From Chloranthus sessilifolius (Eukaryota; Streptophyta; Magnoliopsida; Chloranthales; Chloranthaceae), in contig CM037589.1 in NCBI GenBank assembly GCA_021018995.1, forward strand, positions 59,780,101 through 59,844,100: a stretch of 64,000 nt of DNA, read 5' to 3'. Shown piece after piece: positions 49,101 to 56,688 of this stretch. Both the position numbers and the translations under genes were made by a program. The notes beneath the pieces were generated by a model, which saw nothing but the letters and a program-made list of their open reading frames with translations, was not told the origin of the DNA and did not search any database. How positions within the stretch are numbered: position 1 is the stretch's first letter; each line of letters opens with the position of its first letter.

Positions 49101-50217
49101 GGATCTAATGTTGGAATTGTGGGTCTGAAAATCGTTAAAAGCCATGTTATGGAGCCCTTATCAATATGATGGCCTCCTCTTGGATTGGACACAAGGCTGT
49201 GTTTTGTAACCACAGAATCTTTAAGGCTCTGTAATGTGTTACTAATTTGATCCAACATGGCATCAGTATACCCATAGTTTCCTTACATTCATAGTTACCA
49301 AGTTGGAATTTGGGGAAAATCGGCAAGGAAAAAAAACCTGAAAGAATCGGCAAAATCCAGAAAAAATGGGGAAGCATTTGGGAAAGAGTGTAATAGAAAT
49401 AGTTTATAATATTAAAAAATAAATATTTTTTTGACAAAAATGAGGAAAATTTCGTAGAGAAAGGCATTTAAAACAAAAAAAATTGTGAAATTTTCAGAAA
49501 TATGATTTTAAACGATTTCTTTTTTTCAAAAAGTGGCCGATTTTGGTAACCATATTTACATTTTCAAAATGTGACACAAGGCTGCATTTTGTAACCACAG
49601 AATCTTTTAAGGTTCTGTAATGTGTTACTAATTTGATCCAACATGGCATCAGTGTCCCCATAGTTTCCTTACATTCGTAGTTACCAAGTTGGAATTCGGG
49701 GAAATTCGGCAAGGTTAAAAATGTGAAAGAATCGGCAAAACCCAGAAAAAATGGGGAAGCATTTGGGAAAGAGTAATAGAAATATTTTAAAATAAATATT
49801 TTTTTGACAAAAATGAGGAAAATTTCATAGAGAATGGCATTTAAAACAAAAAAATTGTGAATTTTTCCGAAATATGATTTCAAACAATTTTTTTTCTTTC
49901 AAAAAGTGGCCGATTTTGGTAACTATATTTACATCATCAATTATGTTCGTTTTTTTTTTACTGTAAGTATCTATACATATGAGCTAACATGGTGCACCTG
50001 ATTTGCAGTGTCCGTTAAGTCAACGAGGAACGTGCGTGGAGTTTCAGATACGGCTGATAAGCTGACACAAATGACGGTAAGCTCTGGCAGGCAGCAGCCC
50101 ATGAAACCACCCCCTCCTATGAAAGCCGGGGGTTGGCATGGCCCTTCATCTGACTTCCTTGGTCGATCACATGAAATTCCGTCAGGCCGAAGTTATTCCA
50201 GAAAGGTTGTAGGCTGA
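33684..50217 (+). CDS. CDKF-4: RCK/MAK-type protein kinase (cyclin-dependent kinase F-4-like)
   Basis: A 16-exon gene encoding 451 residues, a Ser/Thr kinase of the RCK (MAK/ICK/MOK) group that plants annotate as CDKF-4. Coding exons: 33684-33691, 33779-33857, 33943-34011, 34092-34181, 34284-34422, 35623-35725, 35820-35872, 35958-36024, 38806-38914, 43361-43426, 44304-44372, 44494-44554, 44667-44783, 45078-45109, 45204-45288 and 50009-50217. All junctions are GT-AG and in frame. The kinase domain spans residues 4-284, with glycine loop GDGTFGSV (11-18), Lys33 (VAIK), helix-C Glu50, HRD 123-125, DFG 142-144, the TEY activation motif 156-158 and APE 166-168. All catalytic residues are intact. 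The 167-residue tail is basic and Pro/Ser-rich and ends [10 protein letters not shown] as in known CDKF-4 proteins. The start (MDRYK) was chosen because ATGGATCG plus donor GTGAGT restores the family N-terminus. The substrate is unknown. Confidence 0.93.
34284..34422 (+). CDS. CDKF-4: Kinase coding exon 5 (catalytic loop)
   Basis: Encodes [11 protein letters not shown] through HRDLKP. The catalytic Asp125 and Lys127 are present. It ends one base into the next codon (G|AG, Glu129), and the following intron of 1.2 kb carries a decayed AAGTCGG-word element at about 34890-35055. Confidence 0.92.
35623..36024 (+). CDS. CDKF-4: Kinase coding exons 6-8 (activation segment)
   Basis: Exon 6 (35623-35725) encodes ENLLV, DFGLAR and YTEYVSTRW with the dual-phosphorylation TEY. 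Exon 7 (35820-35872) encodes [17 protein letters not shown]. Exon 8 (35958-36024) encodes [15 protein letters not shown] to PLFPGS. All three have split codons at their borders that rejoin correctly (TG|G Trp163, G|AT Asp181, AG|T Ser203). Confidence 0.92.
36240..38560 (-). mobile_element. Antisense L1 LINE remains in kinase intron 8
   Basis: The minus strand reads, in order, [13 protein letters not shown] (about 38350-38440), then [13 protein letters not shown] of the RVT zinc-binding region (about 36645-36690), and ends in an A-run near 36240. This is the order of L1 ORF2 C-terminal parts. Frames are broken by stops and shifts. A segment at 37420-38110 reads on the opposite strand. Confidence 0.7.
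37420..38110 (+). pseudogene. Sense-oriented L1 ORF2 C-terminal fragment
   Basis: The plus strand encodes [15 protein letters not shown] (the RVT zinc-binding region start, usually P.KVKFF.W..) and, 200 bp later, [14 protein letters not shown], the typical L1 C-terminal WKERN.RIF motif. It sits inside the antisense L1, as an inverted segment or a second insertion, and is interrupted by stops. Confidence 0.65.
38806..38914 (+). CDS. CDKF-4: Kinase coding exon 9
   Basis: Encodes [16 protein letters not shown] to FQFPQ in the C-lobe (acceptor GGTCCAG, donor GTCAGT). It is isolated between a 2.8-kb intron 8 and a 4.4-kb intron 9, both packed with antisense L1 fragments. Confidence 0.92.
39370..41080 (-). 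pseudogene. Antisense L1 reverse transcriptase in kinase intron 9
   Basis: On the minus strand, [16 protein letters not shown] (about 40690-40740) is followed by the catalytic [12 protein letters not shown] (about 40565-40600), then K-rich and [16 protein letters not shown] segments (about 39975-40010). These are L1 palm and thumb motifs. The region is interrupted by the CCGAAATTT-word element at 40090-40290, and similar L1 sequence occurs on both sides of it. Many stops make it a pseudogene. Confidence 0.75.
40090..40290. repeat. CCGAAATTTCGG-word element inside L1
   Basis: GTTTCGGGCATGACCGAAAC, GTCAAAATTTCGTTTCGGTG and ATTATCGGCCGAAATTTTG words. It is younger than the L1 it interrupts. Confidence 0.6.
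41080..42760. mobile_element. Cluster of RTE-type LINE 3' fragments
   Basis: Antisense fragments at about 41085-41480 and 41735-41960 and a sense fragment at about 42040-42230, with a further antisense piece from 42232. Shared landmarks are TGGAGGGAAGCCGTGAGCAG, GAGTGGAGAAATA, GACCCCAAATAGATGGGG and the (ATG)n-like tail. The sense piece reads [13 protein letters not shown] then NEWRNR, matching the C-terminal end of plant RTE polyproteins. All are truncated. Confidence 0.7.
43361..44372 (+). CDS. CDKF-4: Kinase coding exons 10-11 (end of C-lobe)
   Basis: Exon 10 (43361-43426) encodes [20 protein letters not shown]. Exon 11 (44304-44372) encodes [20 protein letters not shown] and FFQ, the subdomain XI arginine region that closes the kinase fold. 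Both are phase 0 at both ends. Intron 10 holds the GGGTCGGGT-word element at 43744-43996. Confidence 0.92.
43744..43996. repeat. GGGTCGGGT-word element in kinase intron 10
   Basis: Starts TAGGGCTGTCAACAGGTCGG, contains repeated CCCGACC and GGGTCGGG words in both orientations and ends near CTGACTGTTGACTTCC, a partial inverted match to the start. The TAGGGCTGTCAAC terminus is common in plant hAT-like non-autonomous elements. Confidence 0.6.
44491..45288 (+). CDS. CDKF-4: Kinase coding exons 12-15 (C-terminal tail)
   Basis: Exon 12 begins at a tandem acceptor TAGCAG, so either 44491 (adds one Gln) or 44494 can be used; I chose 44494 ([20 protein letters not shown]). Exon 13 is 44667-44783, exon 14 is 45078-45109 and exon 15 is 45204-45288. 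They encode a basic, Ser/Lys-rich linker ending [11 protein letters not shown], a segment also found in related CDKF-4 proteins. Intron 13 contains a run of 17 G at 44981-44997. Confidence 0.88.
46010..46925 (+). mobile_element. Probable LTR-like insertion
   Basis: Non-coding DNA with GC-rich TCGCGCGAG and GCTCGAGCGAGCC segments, a TATA box (CCTATATATAGAGG, about 46289-46302) and a downstream leader-like stretch. It interrupts a tandem repeat unit. I could not identify exact termini, so the LTR assignment rests on the promoter layout only. Confidence 0.4.
47110..47275. repeat. GAGCTCGGCTC-word element
   Basis: Begins TAGGGTTGCAACTGAGCC and is composed of GAGCCTAGCCGAAGCC, GCTCTAGCTCGGCTC and GAGCTGTAGCTC words. 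Its start resembles other plant elements with TAGGGTTGCAA ends. Confidence 0.55.
47520..48470 (+). pseudogene. Broken reading frame of an unrecognised, probably transposon, protein
   Basis: Codon-like sequence spans several plus-strand frames. [19 protein letters not shown] to DIGKPRT-like text ends in a stop at about 48082 and reopens in the same frame as [20 protein letters not shown] to 48465, with acidic, Asn-rich text ([15 protein letters not shown]). The upstream part (47640-47740) has [16 protein letters not shown] do not recognise the family. Position inside a repeat, mixed frames and the stop argue for a dead LINE ORF1 or similar, not a host gene. Confidence 0.4.
48915..49088. repeat. 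87-bp tandem duplication
   Basis: GCGATTACGAGGTAGACCTC starts both copies (48915 and 49002) and CTTGTTTCCATATC ends them. One base change is visible (GATAACTTG against GATGACTTG). Confidence 0.9.
49188..49936. repeat. 385-bp tandem duplication
   Basis: Two adjacent copies starting at 49188 and 49573, both GACACAAGGCTG, both containing AGTTACCAAGTTGGAATT, AATCGGCAA and AAGTGGCCGATTTTGGTAAC. Inside each copy is an AATCGGCAAAA-word element bounded by TAGTTACCAAG and TTGGTAAC. The copies differ by small indels. They lie just before the last kinase exon. Confidence 0.9.
50009..50217 (+). CDS. CDKF-4: Kinase coding exon 16 (C-terminus)
   Basis: Acceptor ATTTGCAG. Encodes [14 protein letters not shown], the [15 protein letters not shown] block and [20 protein letters not shown], then TGA. 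The strong match of this tail to the CDKF-4 family confirms that the gene is complete despite the 4.7-kb intron before it. Confidence 0.93.
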
Positions 50218-50390
50218 GGAAGCCTGGGCTTTGATCATCTCTCAGCTATACTACTAGTAAAGTATACATGTTTGACACCTGAATAAGCTCTTACAACACT
50301 TTTCTGGCCTAATCTTTTATGCACATTTAACGATGGCGTGACATCGTTTTTTTTTCTCTAATAAAACTTTTCTAGTTTCTATTCAATGGA
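50218..50390 (+). terminator. 3' UTR and poly(A) signal of the kinase gene
   Basis: AATAAA at 50360-50365 lies 143 bp after the stop codon, preceded by a T-rich stretch and followed by TTTTCTAGTTTC. Cleavage would be at about 50380-50390. Later signals are possible. Confidence 0.6.
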
Positions 50391-50589
50391 AGGAAAAAAG
50401 ATATTGACATATCTCATGGTATGAATCATGCCACAGAACTAATGGTCATTTGTTGACTATGCTGGACTTCTTGATACTTTTTCCTTTTCACTTCTATGTA
50501 GCCGGGTATCGTTGAGATCAGATCAGGGTACCCGATATCTTTTGGTATGTTAGTAACGGCCGGTAATGACGAGAAAGGTACCTTGGTGA

Positions 50590-50640
50590 GAATTCTCTCT
50601 CACAACATGCGCATGCACGCACACACACACACACAGAGGA
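50590..50640. repeat. (AC)n microsatellite
   Basis: ACGCACACACACACACAC run downstream of the kinase gene. Confidence 0.9.
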
Positions 50641-50779
50641 GTTGTAATTCATGGGCATCTGTTTAAGTAGTTTTTTAATGTCATCTTGGTTTTTAACACT
50701 TGCCGAAATTGTGAGACCTATTTTTTCTAATATCCGTTCAAGGTTGAATTACAGTTTTTATTTCCAACACGAGATTCTT

Positions 50780-51060
50780 TCTACTCAACTGAGCTTATGT
50801 GTCGACCATGAGAGGGTCAGATGTTGGTTTCATGTGGCACACATCCCAAAATATGAATGTATAACACATTTGATGGTATGCCTGTGATCATGTTTGGATG
50901 TGTCACATGGAATCAACATTTGATTGTCTGATGATGGCTGGCAAATGATCATGTTTGGATGTCACATGGAATCAACATTTGATTGTTTGATGATGGCCAG
51001 CACATGTTCTCCAGATCTATTTGTGTCGAAGATAAAATGATAAGCATTCATCGGTTTTAG
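50780..51060. mobile_element. Fold-back MITE, family B fragment with internal duplication
   Basis: GGTCAGATGTTGGTTTCATGTG and inverted GGAATCAACATTTGATTGTC belong to family B. GATCATGTTTGGATGT-CACATGGAATCAACATTTGATTGT is present twice (about 50887 and 50947). Confidence 0.65.
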
Positions 51061-51414
51061 CTTGTGAAACCCGAAGTGAGATCTAATTGAAATGCACATC
51101 AGTGAAGATTTTTTTTTTTAAAATTTTAAATTTATTATTTTATTATTTCAAAGAGTGGTGTTATATCAAAAACACTATTTTTAGATTATCTGAAATACTT
51201 TCAAAATGATATCTTGTTCTAATCATTTTATTTCTCTATTTTAGTTTTACTAACCCGCGGGTTTTTGCTAGTTTGATCATAAAGAGATTATTGTCAACGT
51301 GTCAACGTGACCGATCTGGAAGAATTCTTTTTCACACCATTAGTCAAGGCTAGTTATGTAATAGTAATAATACTTTTTCATCGTCTTTCAATACTCTTGT
51401 CAACGTGTCAAAAT

Positions 51415-51636
51415 CTAACTGGTTACATGCAATCTGTTCATATCCACACGTAGGCCTCGGCATTCTGGCACTCCAGGTACTGACGAGAAGTCGAAGAATT
51501 CTGCTACTCCACAGGTACTAACGAATTCGTTGACGTTGAAATCCTTCTCCAATGGTCTTGAGATCTGGGCTTCATCGGATTCTTTAGATTCCGGAGGGAG
51601 GCACTGGACTACGACCCAATTTTCCTCGGGTGCCAC
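51415..51636 (-). CDS. Unrecognised short reading frame, possible gene fragment
   Basis: A 73-codon minus-strand frame (MAPEENWVVVQCLPPES to VDMNRLHVTS) has higher GC and more codon-like composition than its surroundings and is acidic and Ser/Glu-rich. I recognise no family and see no convincing splice partners. GGTACT-ACGA occurs twice in it, which hints at a local duplication. It may be a captured exon or chance. Confidence 0.2.
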   Translation of the reverse strand: MAPEENWVVVQCLPPESKESDEAQISRPLEKDFNVNEFVSTCGVAEFFDFSSVPGVPECRGLRVDMNRLHVTS

Positions 51637-51639
51637 CAG

Positions 51640-53250
51640 GAAAAGGGAACTTGGTGTGGGCCGAGTATAAGAGTGAGGGGCATTTCCGTTTTAATTTGAG
51701 ATTAAGTTGGTTGATAGTTAATGACTTTTTGCTCAAATAAGTAATCCAGTAATTCTTCATTTCATTATCAGTTGGACCAGAGTCTAGACTCTAGAGACCA
51801 CCTGCAGCCACAGAGTTAAGAGCATATTTAGATATCGACAATGATACGAATATAAGAAGTCTGGTGTAGTCATCCTTCACACCCATAAGATATCAATCTT
51901 ATGGCTGGATGGGTAATACAATGAATTGATATTACATTATGCAAAGGGTAATTTACCAAAGATAAAAAGATAAAAAGTAGACAAGTGACAGAAGAGTCGT
52001 TACGTCTGTGTGACTGTATAACTTGCACTCCTTCTAATTCGATGCTCTTCTAGGGCTTGGGTCCGTATAAGTTATACAGTCACACATATACACAAAGGTG
52101 TGGACTGTTTTATTGCTCATGATCAGTGAAATCAACATCTTTTCGCTTGCTATCCTTTGTTTCATATAATTTTTTATATTTTTGGGGCCAAATATAAGTT
52201 AAATTCTTTTGGTTTTTCTATTAAAGGCCTAGTTTTAAAACTTATTTACATTACCGGGCTGGGGCATATGAGATCGATCAATTGCGGTCTCATAGAAGAC
52301 CGATTGGTTTCACTTAAAATCGAAGCAAAGGTGCTTTTAGTTAAAGAGTATTTTTGTTCATTGAAAGTGAACCACGTGATTTAAAGAGTATTTTCGCTCA
52401 TCCTGTGATGACCTGTGCGCCTAGTGGCAAGATCACATGTCATGTCACATAATCAATCCAAAACAACATGTGATTTAAAAATAAATAAATTATTTTTAAC
52501 TATTTTGCCCTCAATTTGATGGATCAAAGATAAGGTAGAGCCCTAAAACTTTGGTGCATTAAAATTTTTCAACTTTGACCATATTTTTAACGGTGGAAAA
52601 GACAAAAACAAATATTTTTTAAATGAGATCTATCAACTTTACCTAAGTTGCCGTGGCATCCGCTTCTCGTGATGCATGTCACATAATGGCCAATGATGGA
52701 GGGCGTAGAGATTTCTCTACACTCAGCACATAGTCGTGAGCCCCAAAAGAAAATGAGAAATTATAAAAATTATTAAAAGAAAAATGACATATGCGTTCAA
52801 ATGTATCGATAAACCCAAGCGCTAGAAACTTTGAATCCCACATGCCATACGGGTTCAAATGTACCGACAAACCCATGTGTTCGAACTTTCAATCCCTCGT
52901 GCCACATGGCCCGTGATCTCAAAAAATGACACCTGTTTTTGGATCATGTGGCACATATATATTGATGGTCAACTTTGGTCAAAGTTTGGTACTGTCCCAA
53001 ATATTCTGGTGCATTGATTTTTATTTTCCTTTGACTACATTTTCCACGATGGATATCCACCCTTTTTTGTTAAATAGACCCGATCGTCCTTTTGCAAGTT
53101 GACGTGGTATCCAATCCCTTAGATGGCTGCCACGTTATGTTAAGCTATTTAGAGTTAAAAGGATGTCTCTAAATAGTGAAATAACGTAATCCGCTTGAGT
53201 GTGATGTGTGCCACTTAATTTTTAGATCACTTTTTTGGAGGTGTGACACT
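51640..53250. other. Intergenic DNA with decayed MITE pieces
   Basis: No gene seen. GTGCCACATGGCCCGTGATC-like and GTGATGTGTGCCACTTAA-like segments at 52400-53230 are family-B relics. An exon-like composition is absent. Confidence 0.45.
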
Positions 53251-53256
53251 TGTAAC

Positions 53257-53435
53257 AAGGTATAGAAAATCGGCCGATACCGATACGTATCGGTTTCAAC
53301 TGAGACCTTTTTTTTTTTTTATAACAAAATCGACCGATACGTATTGTTAGCAGCTGAATCGTATCAGTATCGGTTGATATGTATCAGCCCTGGACAAATC
53401 GATACTCGAGACGGATACCAATTTTAATACCTTAA
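53257..53435. mobile_element. CGATAC-word element with probable target duplication
   Basis: Ends AAGGTATAGAAAATCGGCCG and, in reverse complement, TTAAGGTATTAAAATTGG. Flanks CTTGTAAC (53249-53256) and CTTATAAT (53436-53443) agree at 6 of 8 positions, fitting an old hAT-type 8-bp duplication. The core is GGCCGATACCGATACGTATC words. Confidence 0.6.
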
Positions 53436-53629
53436 CTTATAATAAAATATTGACTGTACTATGGGTAAGATTGAGACGATAAAGATTTCGATTGTCTGAA
53501 GTGATTTTTATGACAGGGACGTAGGGTTGCTCTCGCTAGCAATCAAACGTGCCCTTAATAGTTAATGCCTCGTCATCAAACAAGTCAGATTGCCTGGAAC
53601 CTTCTAACCATTGATTGAGGCTGTCGGAG

Positions 53630-53765
53630 GCATGGGTCAAAATCTCGGTTTTGTTCATGACCGAAATATAAATTAGTCAAAATTTTGGTAAATTTTATAT
53701 TTTTGTAAAAATATGCTCTGAATTTTACTGAATTTTGTCGAACTTTATTTTATTAATTTTTTAAA
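53630..53765. repeat. CCGAAATTTTGG-word element
   Basis: Contains TCTCGGTTTTGTTCATGACC, CAAAATTTTGGTAAATTTT and ACTGAATTTTGTCGAAC words, similar to the elements at 29070 and 40090. Confidence 0.45.
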
Positions 53766-53799
53766 ACTCTTTAATATTATTAGAATATATATTTACACT

Positions 53800-54115
53800 A
53801 GCGAAGCTAATTTTCGATTACACAATGCATCTTGAGCTCATGCAAAACATATCAGACGGTCAGATTTTGATTCTACATTGAATAAATCTTAAAAGTAACC
53901 CGAGAACCCTTCTCATGATACGCCTATGATCAGGGTCACTTTGGGGATGTATGTCACGTGGAATCAAGATCTGACCGTCAACTAGTTGGGCTATGATTTC
54001 AAGATTTACTGTGTGAAATAATGCGTACCCCTATATATATGGGCACCTCATCGCTCACGGAATCTCTGAAAGTGCCCATATGTGCAACCCTTTTAAACCC
54101 ATTGATTGCTTCTCA
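53800..54115. mobile_element. Fold-back MITE, family B fragment
   Basis: CATCTTGAGCTCATGCAAAA, CAGACGGTCAGATTTTGATTC and inverted GATCTGACCGTCAACTAG are present. It is bordered on the right by a family-C MITE at 54118. Confidence 0.6.
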
Positions 54116-54117
54116 TT

Positions 54118-54484
54118 GGGAGCCATTACTTGCACACGCTTTTCAAGTGATTGCAACGGATTACATTGAATTTAAAAGAAAGACTTGCCAAGTTTGGCGA
54201 CCTCTATTATATAAAAATACCATCTAAGCCATTTGATTTGAAGGTCATGATTTAAAGATATCGATTGCAAGATATTAGAACAAAATATAATTTTCATCAT
54301 TTGATTAAATGGAGTCAAAGGCTATTATATAATTCAACAATTGACTACAATAAATCATATGACAAGTATCGTGTTTTGCTCAAATTTTATATACCAGAGA
54401 TCTATTGATCATGAACTTCAAATCAGACCGCTCATATTGCATTTTTACATATCACATGTCCCTAAAATACCAACTCTTTCTTTA
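54118..54484. mobile_element. MITE family C, copy lacking its right end
   Basis: Begins GGGAGCCATTACTTGCACAC and is collinear with the copy at 28599 up to CCAACTCTTTCTTTA, where the outer 40-50 bp of the right arm are missing and the next copy starts. Confidence 0.75.
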
Positions 54485-54853
54485 GGGAGCCATTACTTGC
54501 ACTCGCTTTTTAAGTGATTGCACCAAGGTTAAAAAAAGACTTTGTATTTAGGGAATGTGATATGTGAAAACGCAATCTGGGCCGTTTGATTTAAGTTCAT
54601 GATCTATAGATTCTTAGTGGATAAGAATGACAAGAAATTTAATCTTTATCATGTGATTAAATGTAGTCAAAGCTTATTATTTGATTCAACGATTGACAAT
54701 AATAGATCATATGATAAATATTGTGTTTTGCTCCAATTTTATCCACCAAGGATCTATAAATCATGAGCTTTATATCAGACGGTCTAGATTGTGTTTTCAC
54801 ATATCCCTAAAATAAATTTTTTCGCTTTCACCTCAGTGCAAGTAATGGCTCTC
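54485..54853. mobile_element. MITE family C, complete copy
   Basis: Left GGGAGCCATTACTTGCACTC and right GTGCAAGTAATGGCTCTC ends. It lies in tandem, same orientation, with the copy at 54118. Confidence 0.8.
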
Positions 54854-54983
54854 TTAGTTACTCTTCAACTTACCTTTTAAGGTGTATCAGGAAAGGAAAA
54901 AAAAAAAAAAACTCTTACCTTTTAAAGAAAAGATCTACCTAAACCCTCTTCTCATATTATCAGCTTCTTCTCTTCTATTAAAA

Positions 54984-54984
<1 letters not shown>

Positions 54985-55032
<48 letters not shown>
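54985..55032. repeat. (CT)n microsatellite
   Basis: About 43 bp of CT repeat, followed by A-rich purine DNA to 55230 with several A-runs and T-runs longer than 10. Confidence 0.95.
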
Positions 55033-55035
<3 letters not shown>

Positions 55036-55299
55036 ACCCTCCTCACATTCTCAAAAAAAAAAGGAAAAAAAAAAGAGAAGATGAAGACGAAGGAGGGGAA
55101 AAAAAATAAAAAAGACATGGATAGCTCCTTTTCTTTTTTTAATCCCTTTCTTCTTCTCCAATTTTTTTTTTTTTTGGATTAAAGAAGCTAGCAAGGGGAA
55201 AAAAATAGAGGAGAGAAGAAAAAAAAAAAAAGTTTTTTTTTTTTTTTTTTAATGTAAAAATTGGGTTTAAATCCTATTAAAAAATTTTAAAACTCAAAT

Positions 55300-55405
55300 G
55301 TGGCATCTCGGCTGATAATTTCAAAATTTCGGAGGGTAGGCCATAAAATGTATTTTTTCGGCCGAAATTTCAAAATTTCAGCCGAGATTTTGACCCATGG
55401 TTGGA
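55300..55405. repeat. CCGAAATTTCGG-word element
   Basis: ATCTCGGCTGATAATTTC, TTTCGGCCGAAATTTCAAAA and TTTCAGCCGAGATTTTGACC words, as at 29070. Confidence 0.55.
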
Positions 55406-55739
55406 GGGGGTGGTTTGGGGTTTGTCAAGTACATCTGGCTCTCAAGGAAGTGACAGAGTTATGCCATAGGTAGCAAATATGATTGTTAATAATCTAATGA
55501 TTAAATTACCACCTGTAAGATTGAGATAGGCCAGGGCAGCTCAAGGCTCTGCCTGAAACAGTAGAGCGTTATTGAGCTTGTTTCCGAGAGCACAATTTGT
55601 AAAGGCTGGTATAGTGGTGTTACTACCACACCAATTTATGTTATGCCATTCCATCCTACGTGATTTACTATGCTTTAGTAAAAAAAATCGGTGGCATTAA
55701 CTGCACCCATTAAACCTGTGAAGAATTAAAAATCGTTGA

Positions 55740-56012
55740 CTTCCTTGAATCGAACGAATTAGTTTTCGTTCGAATCTTCTACACAACAGATCTCGAGATC
55801 ATGGAGCACTTATCAGATCTCGAGATCATGTTGATTTCATGTGGCAGACATCCTCAAAACTGACCGCAATCATGGGCATTTGGGGAGATGTGCCTCATGG
55901 AATCAACATGTGGCCGTCTGATAGGTGCATCATAATCTCATGATCTAATGTGTGCAAGATTGGGATGAAAAAAAATCTCCATCATCTGATTCACAGGTTT
56001 AACGGGGGCAAA
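55740..56012. mobile_element. Fold-back MITE, family B copy
   Basis: GATCTCGAGATCATGGAGCAC, then GATTTCATGTGGCAGACATCC, and the inverted GAATCAACATGTGGCCGTCTG. A short internal repeat of TATCAGATCTCGAGATCATG is visible. It is the last repeat before the AUG5 3' end. Confidence 0.65.
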
Positions 56013-56029
56013 TAATGCCCCCTCCCCCC

Positions 56030-56556
56030 CTTCCATCATCTTGCTCCCAAAAGAAATGCCATAAATTTACAATCTATAGATACATAACAAAGATTAGATT
56101 ACATTGGATACCATCTCCAATCCCCACTACTCTCGGCTTATGTTGATAAACAGTCCTTAGTCCCTCTTGTTTCTTAATATACATTTTTCCTTCACCAAAA
56201 TACAAAACATTAGAAAGTATAAAGCATCCCTTCTATTCAACCTCCAAAGGTTCATATTCAACAGTCCATTGACATTGCTGCTTAATAAATATATTACCAA
56301 ACACTCAACATATAATTAGTGGAAATCAATCCTCAAAACCCAGAATTACAATTGGAATATGGTACAAAGGAACCCCTAGAAAACAGGGGTTGGTCTGAGC
56401 TGAATGTTACCTCTATCAATGGGGAGACTAGACTCGGGAAAAAAACATACAATTAGCAGCTTCAAACAGCCCCTTGAGAATGTACTTTCCCAATTTTACC
56501 ACAGGAAGCAAGCAAAAAATCTAGAATATAGCCATCTCACATGGACGCTGAGATCG
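56030..56556 (-). other. Probable 3' UTR of AUG5
   Basis: Non-repetitive DNA between the AUG5 stop codon and the family-B MITE at 55740-56012. I cannot pick out a decisive poly(A) signal. Confidence 0.35.
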
Positions 56557-56688
56557 TCATAACAATTCCTCGTTATAAAATGCCATTTGAAGCTGCTTGA
56601 CGTGATTGAGCCAAGCTGCAACATTTTGCCCGTCGACCATCACCCAATCAACAACAGTGGCGGCTGGTTGTTCCCACCACTCATCAAC
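56557..56688 (-). CDS. AUG5: AUG5 last coding exon
   Basis: A 132-bp exon with acceptor GTTGGGTAG and stop TGA. It encodes [20 protein letters not shown] and [23 protein letters not shown]. The WWEQPA and TVVDWV blocks are the best family markers. Confidence 0.9.
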   Translation of the reverse strand, partial: VDEWWEQPAATVVDWVMVDGQNVAAWLNHVKQLQMAFYNEELL

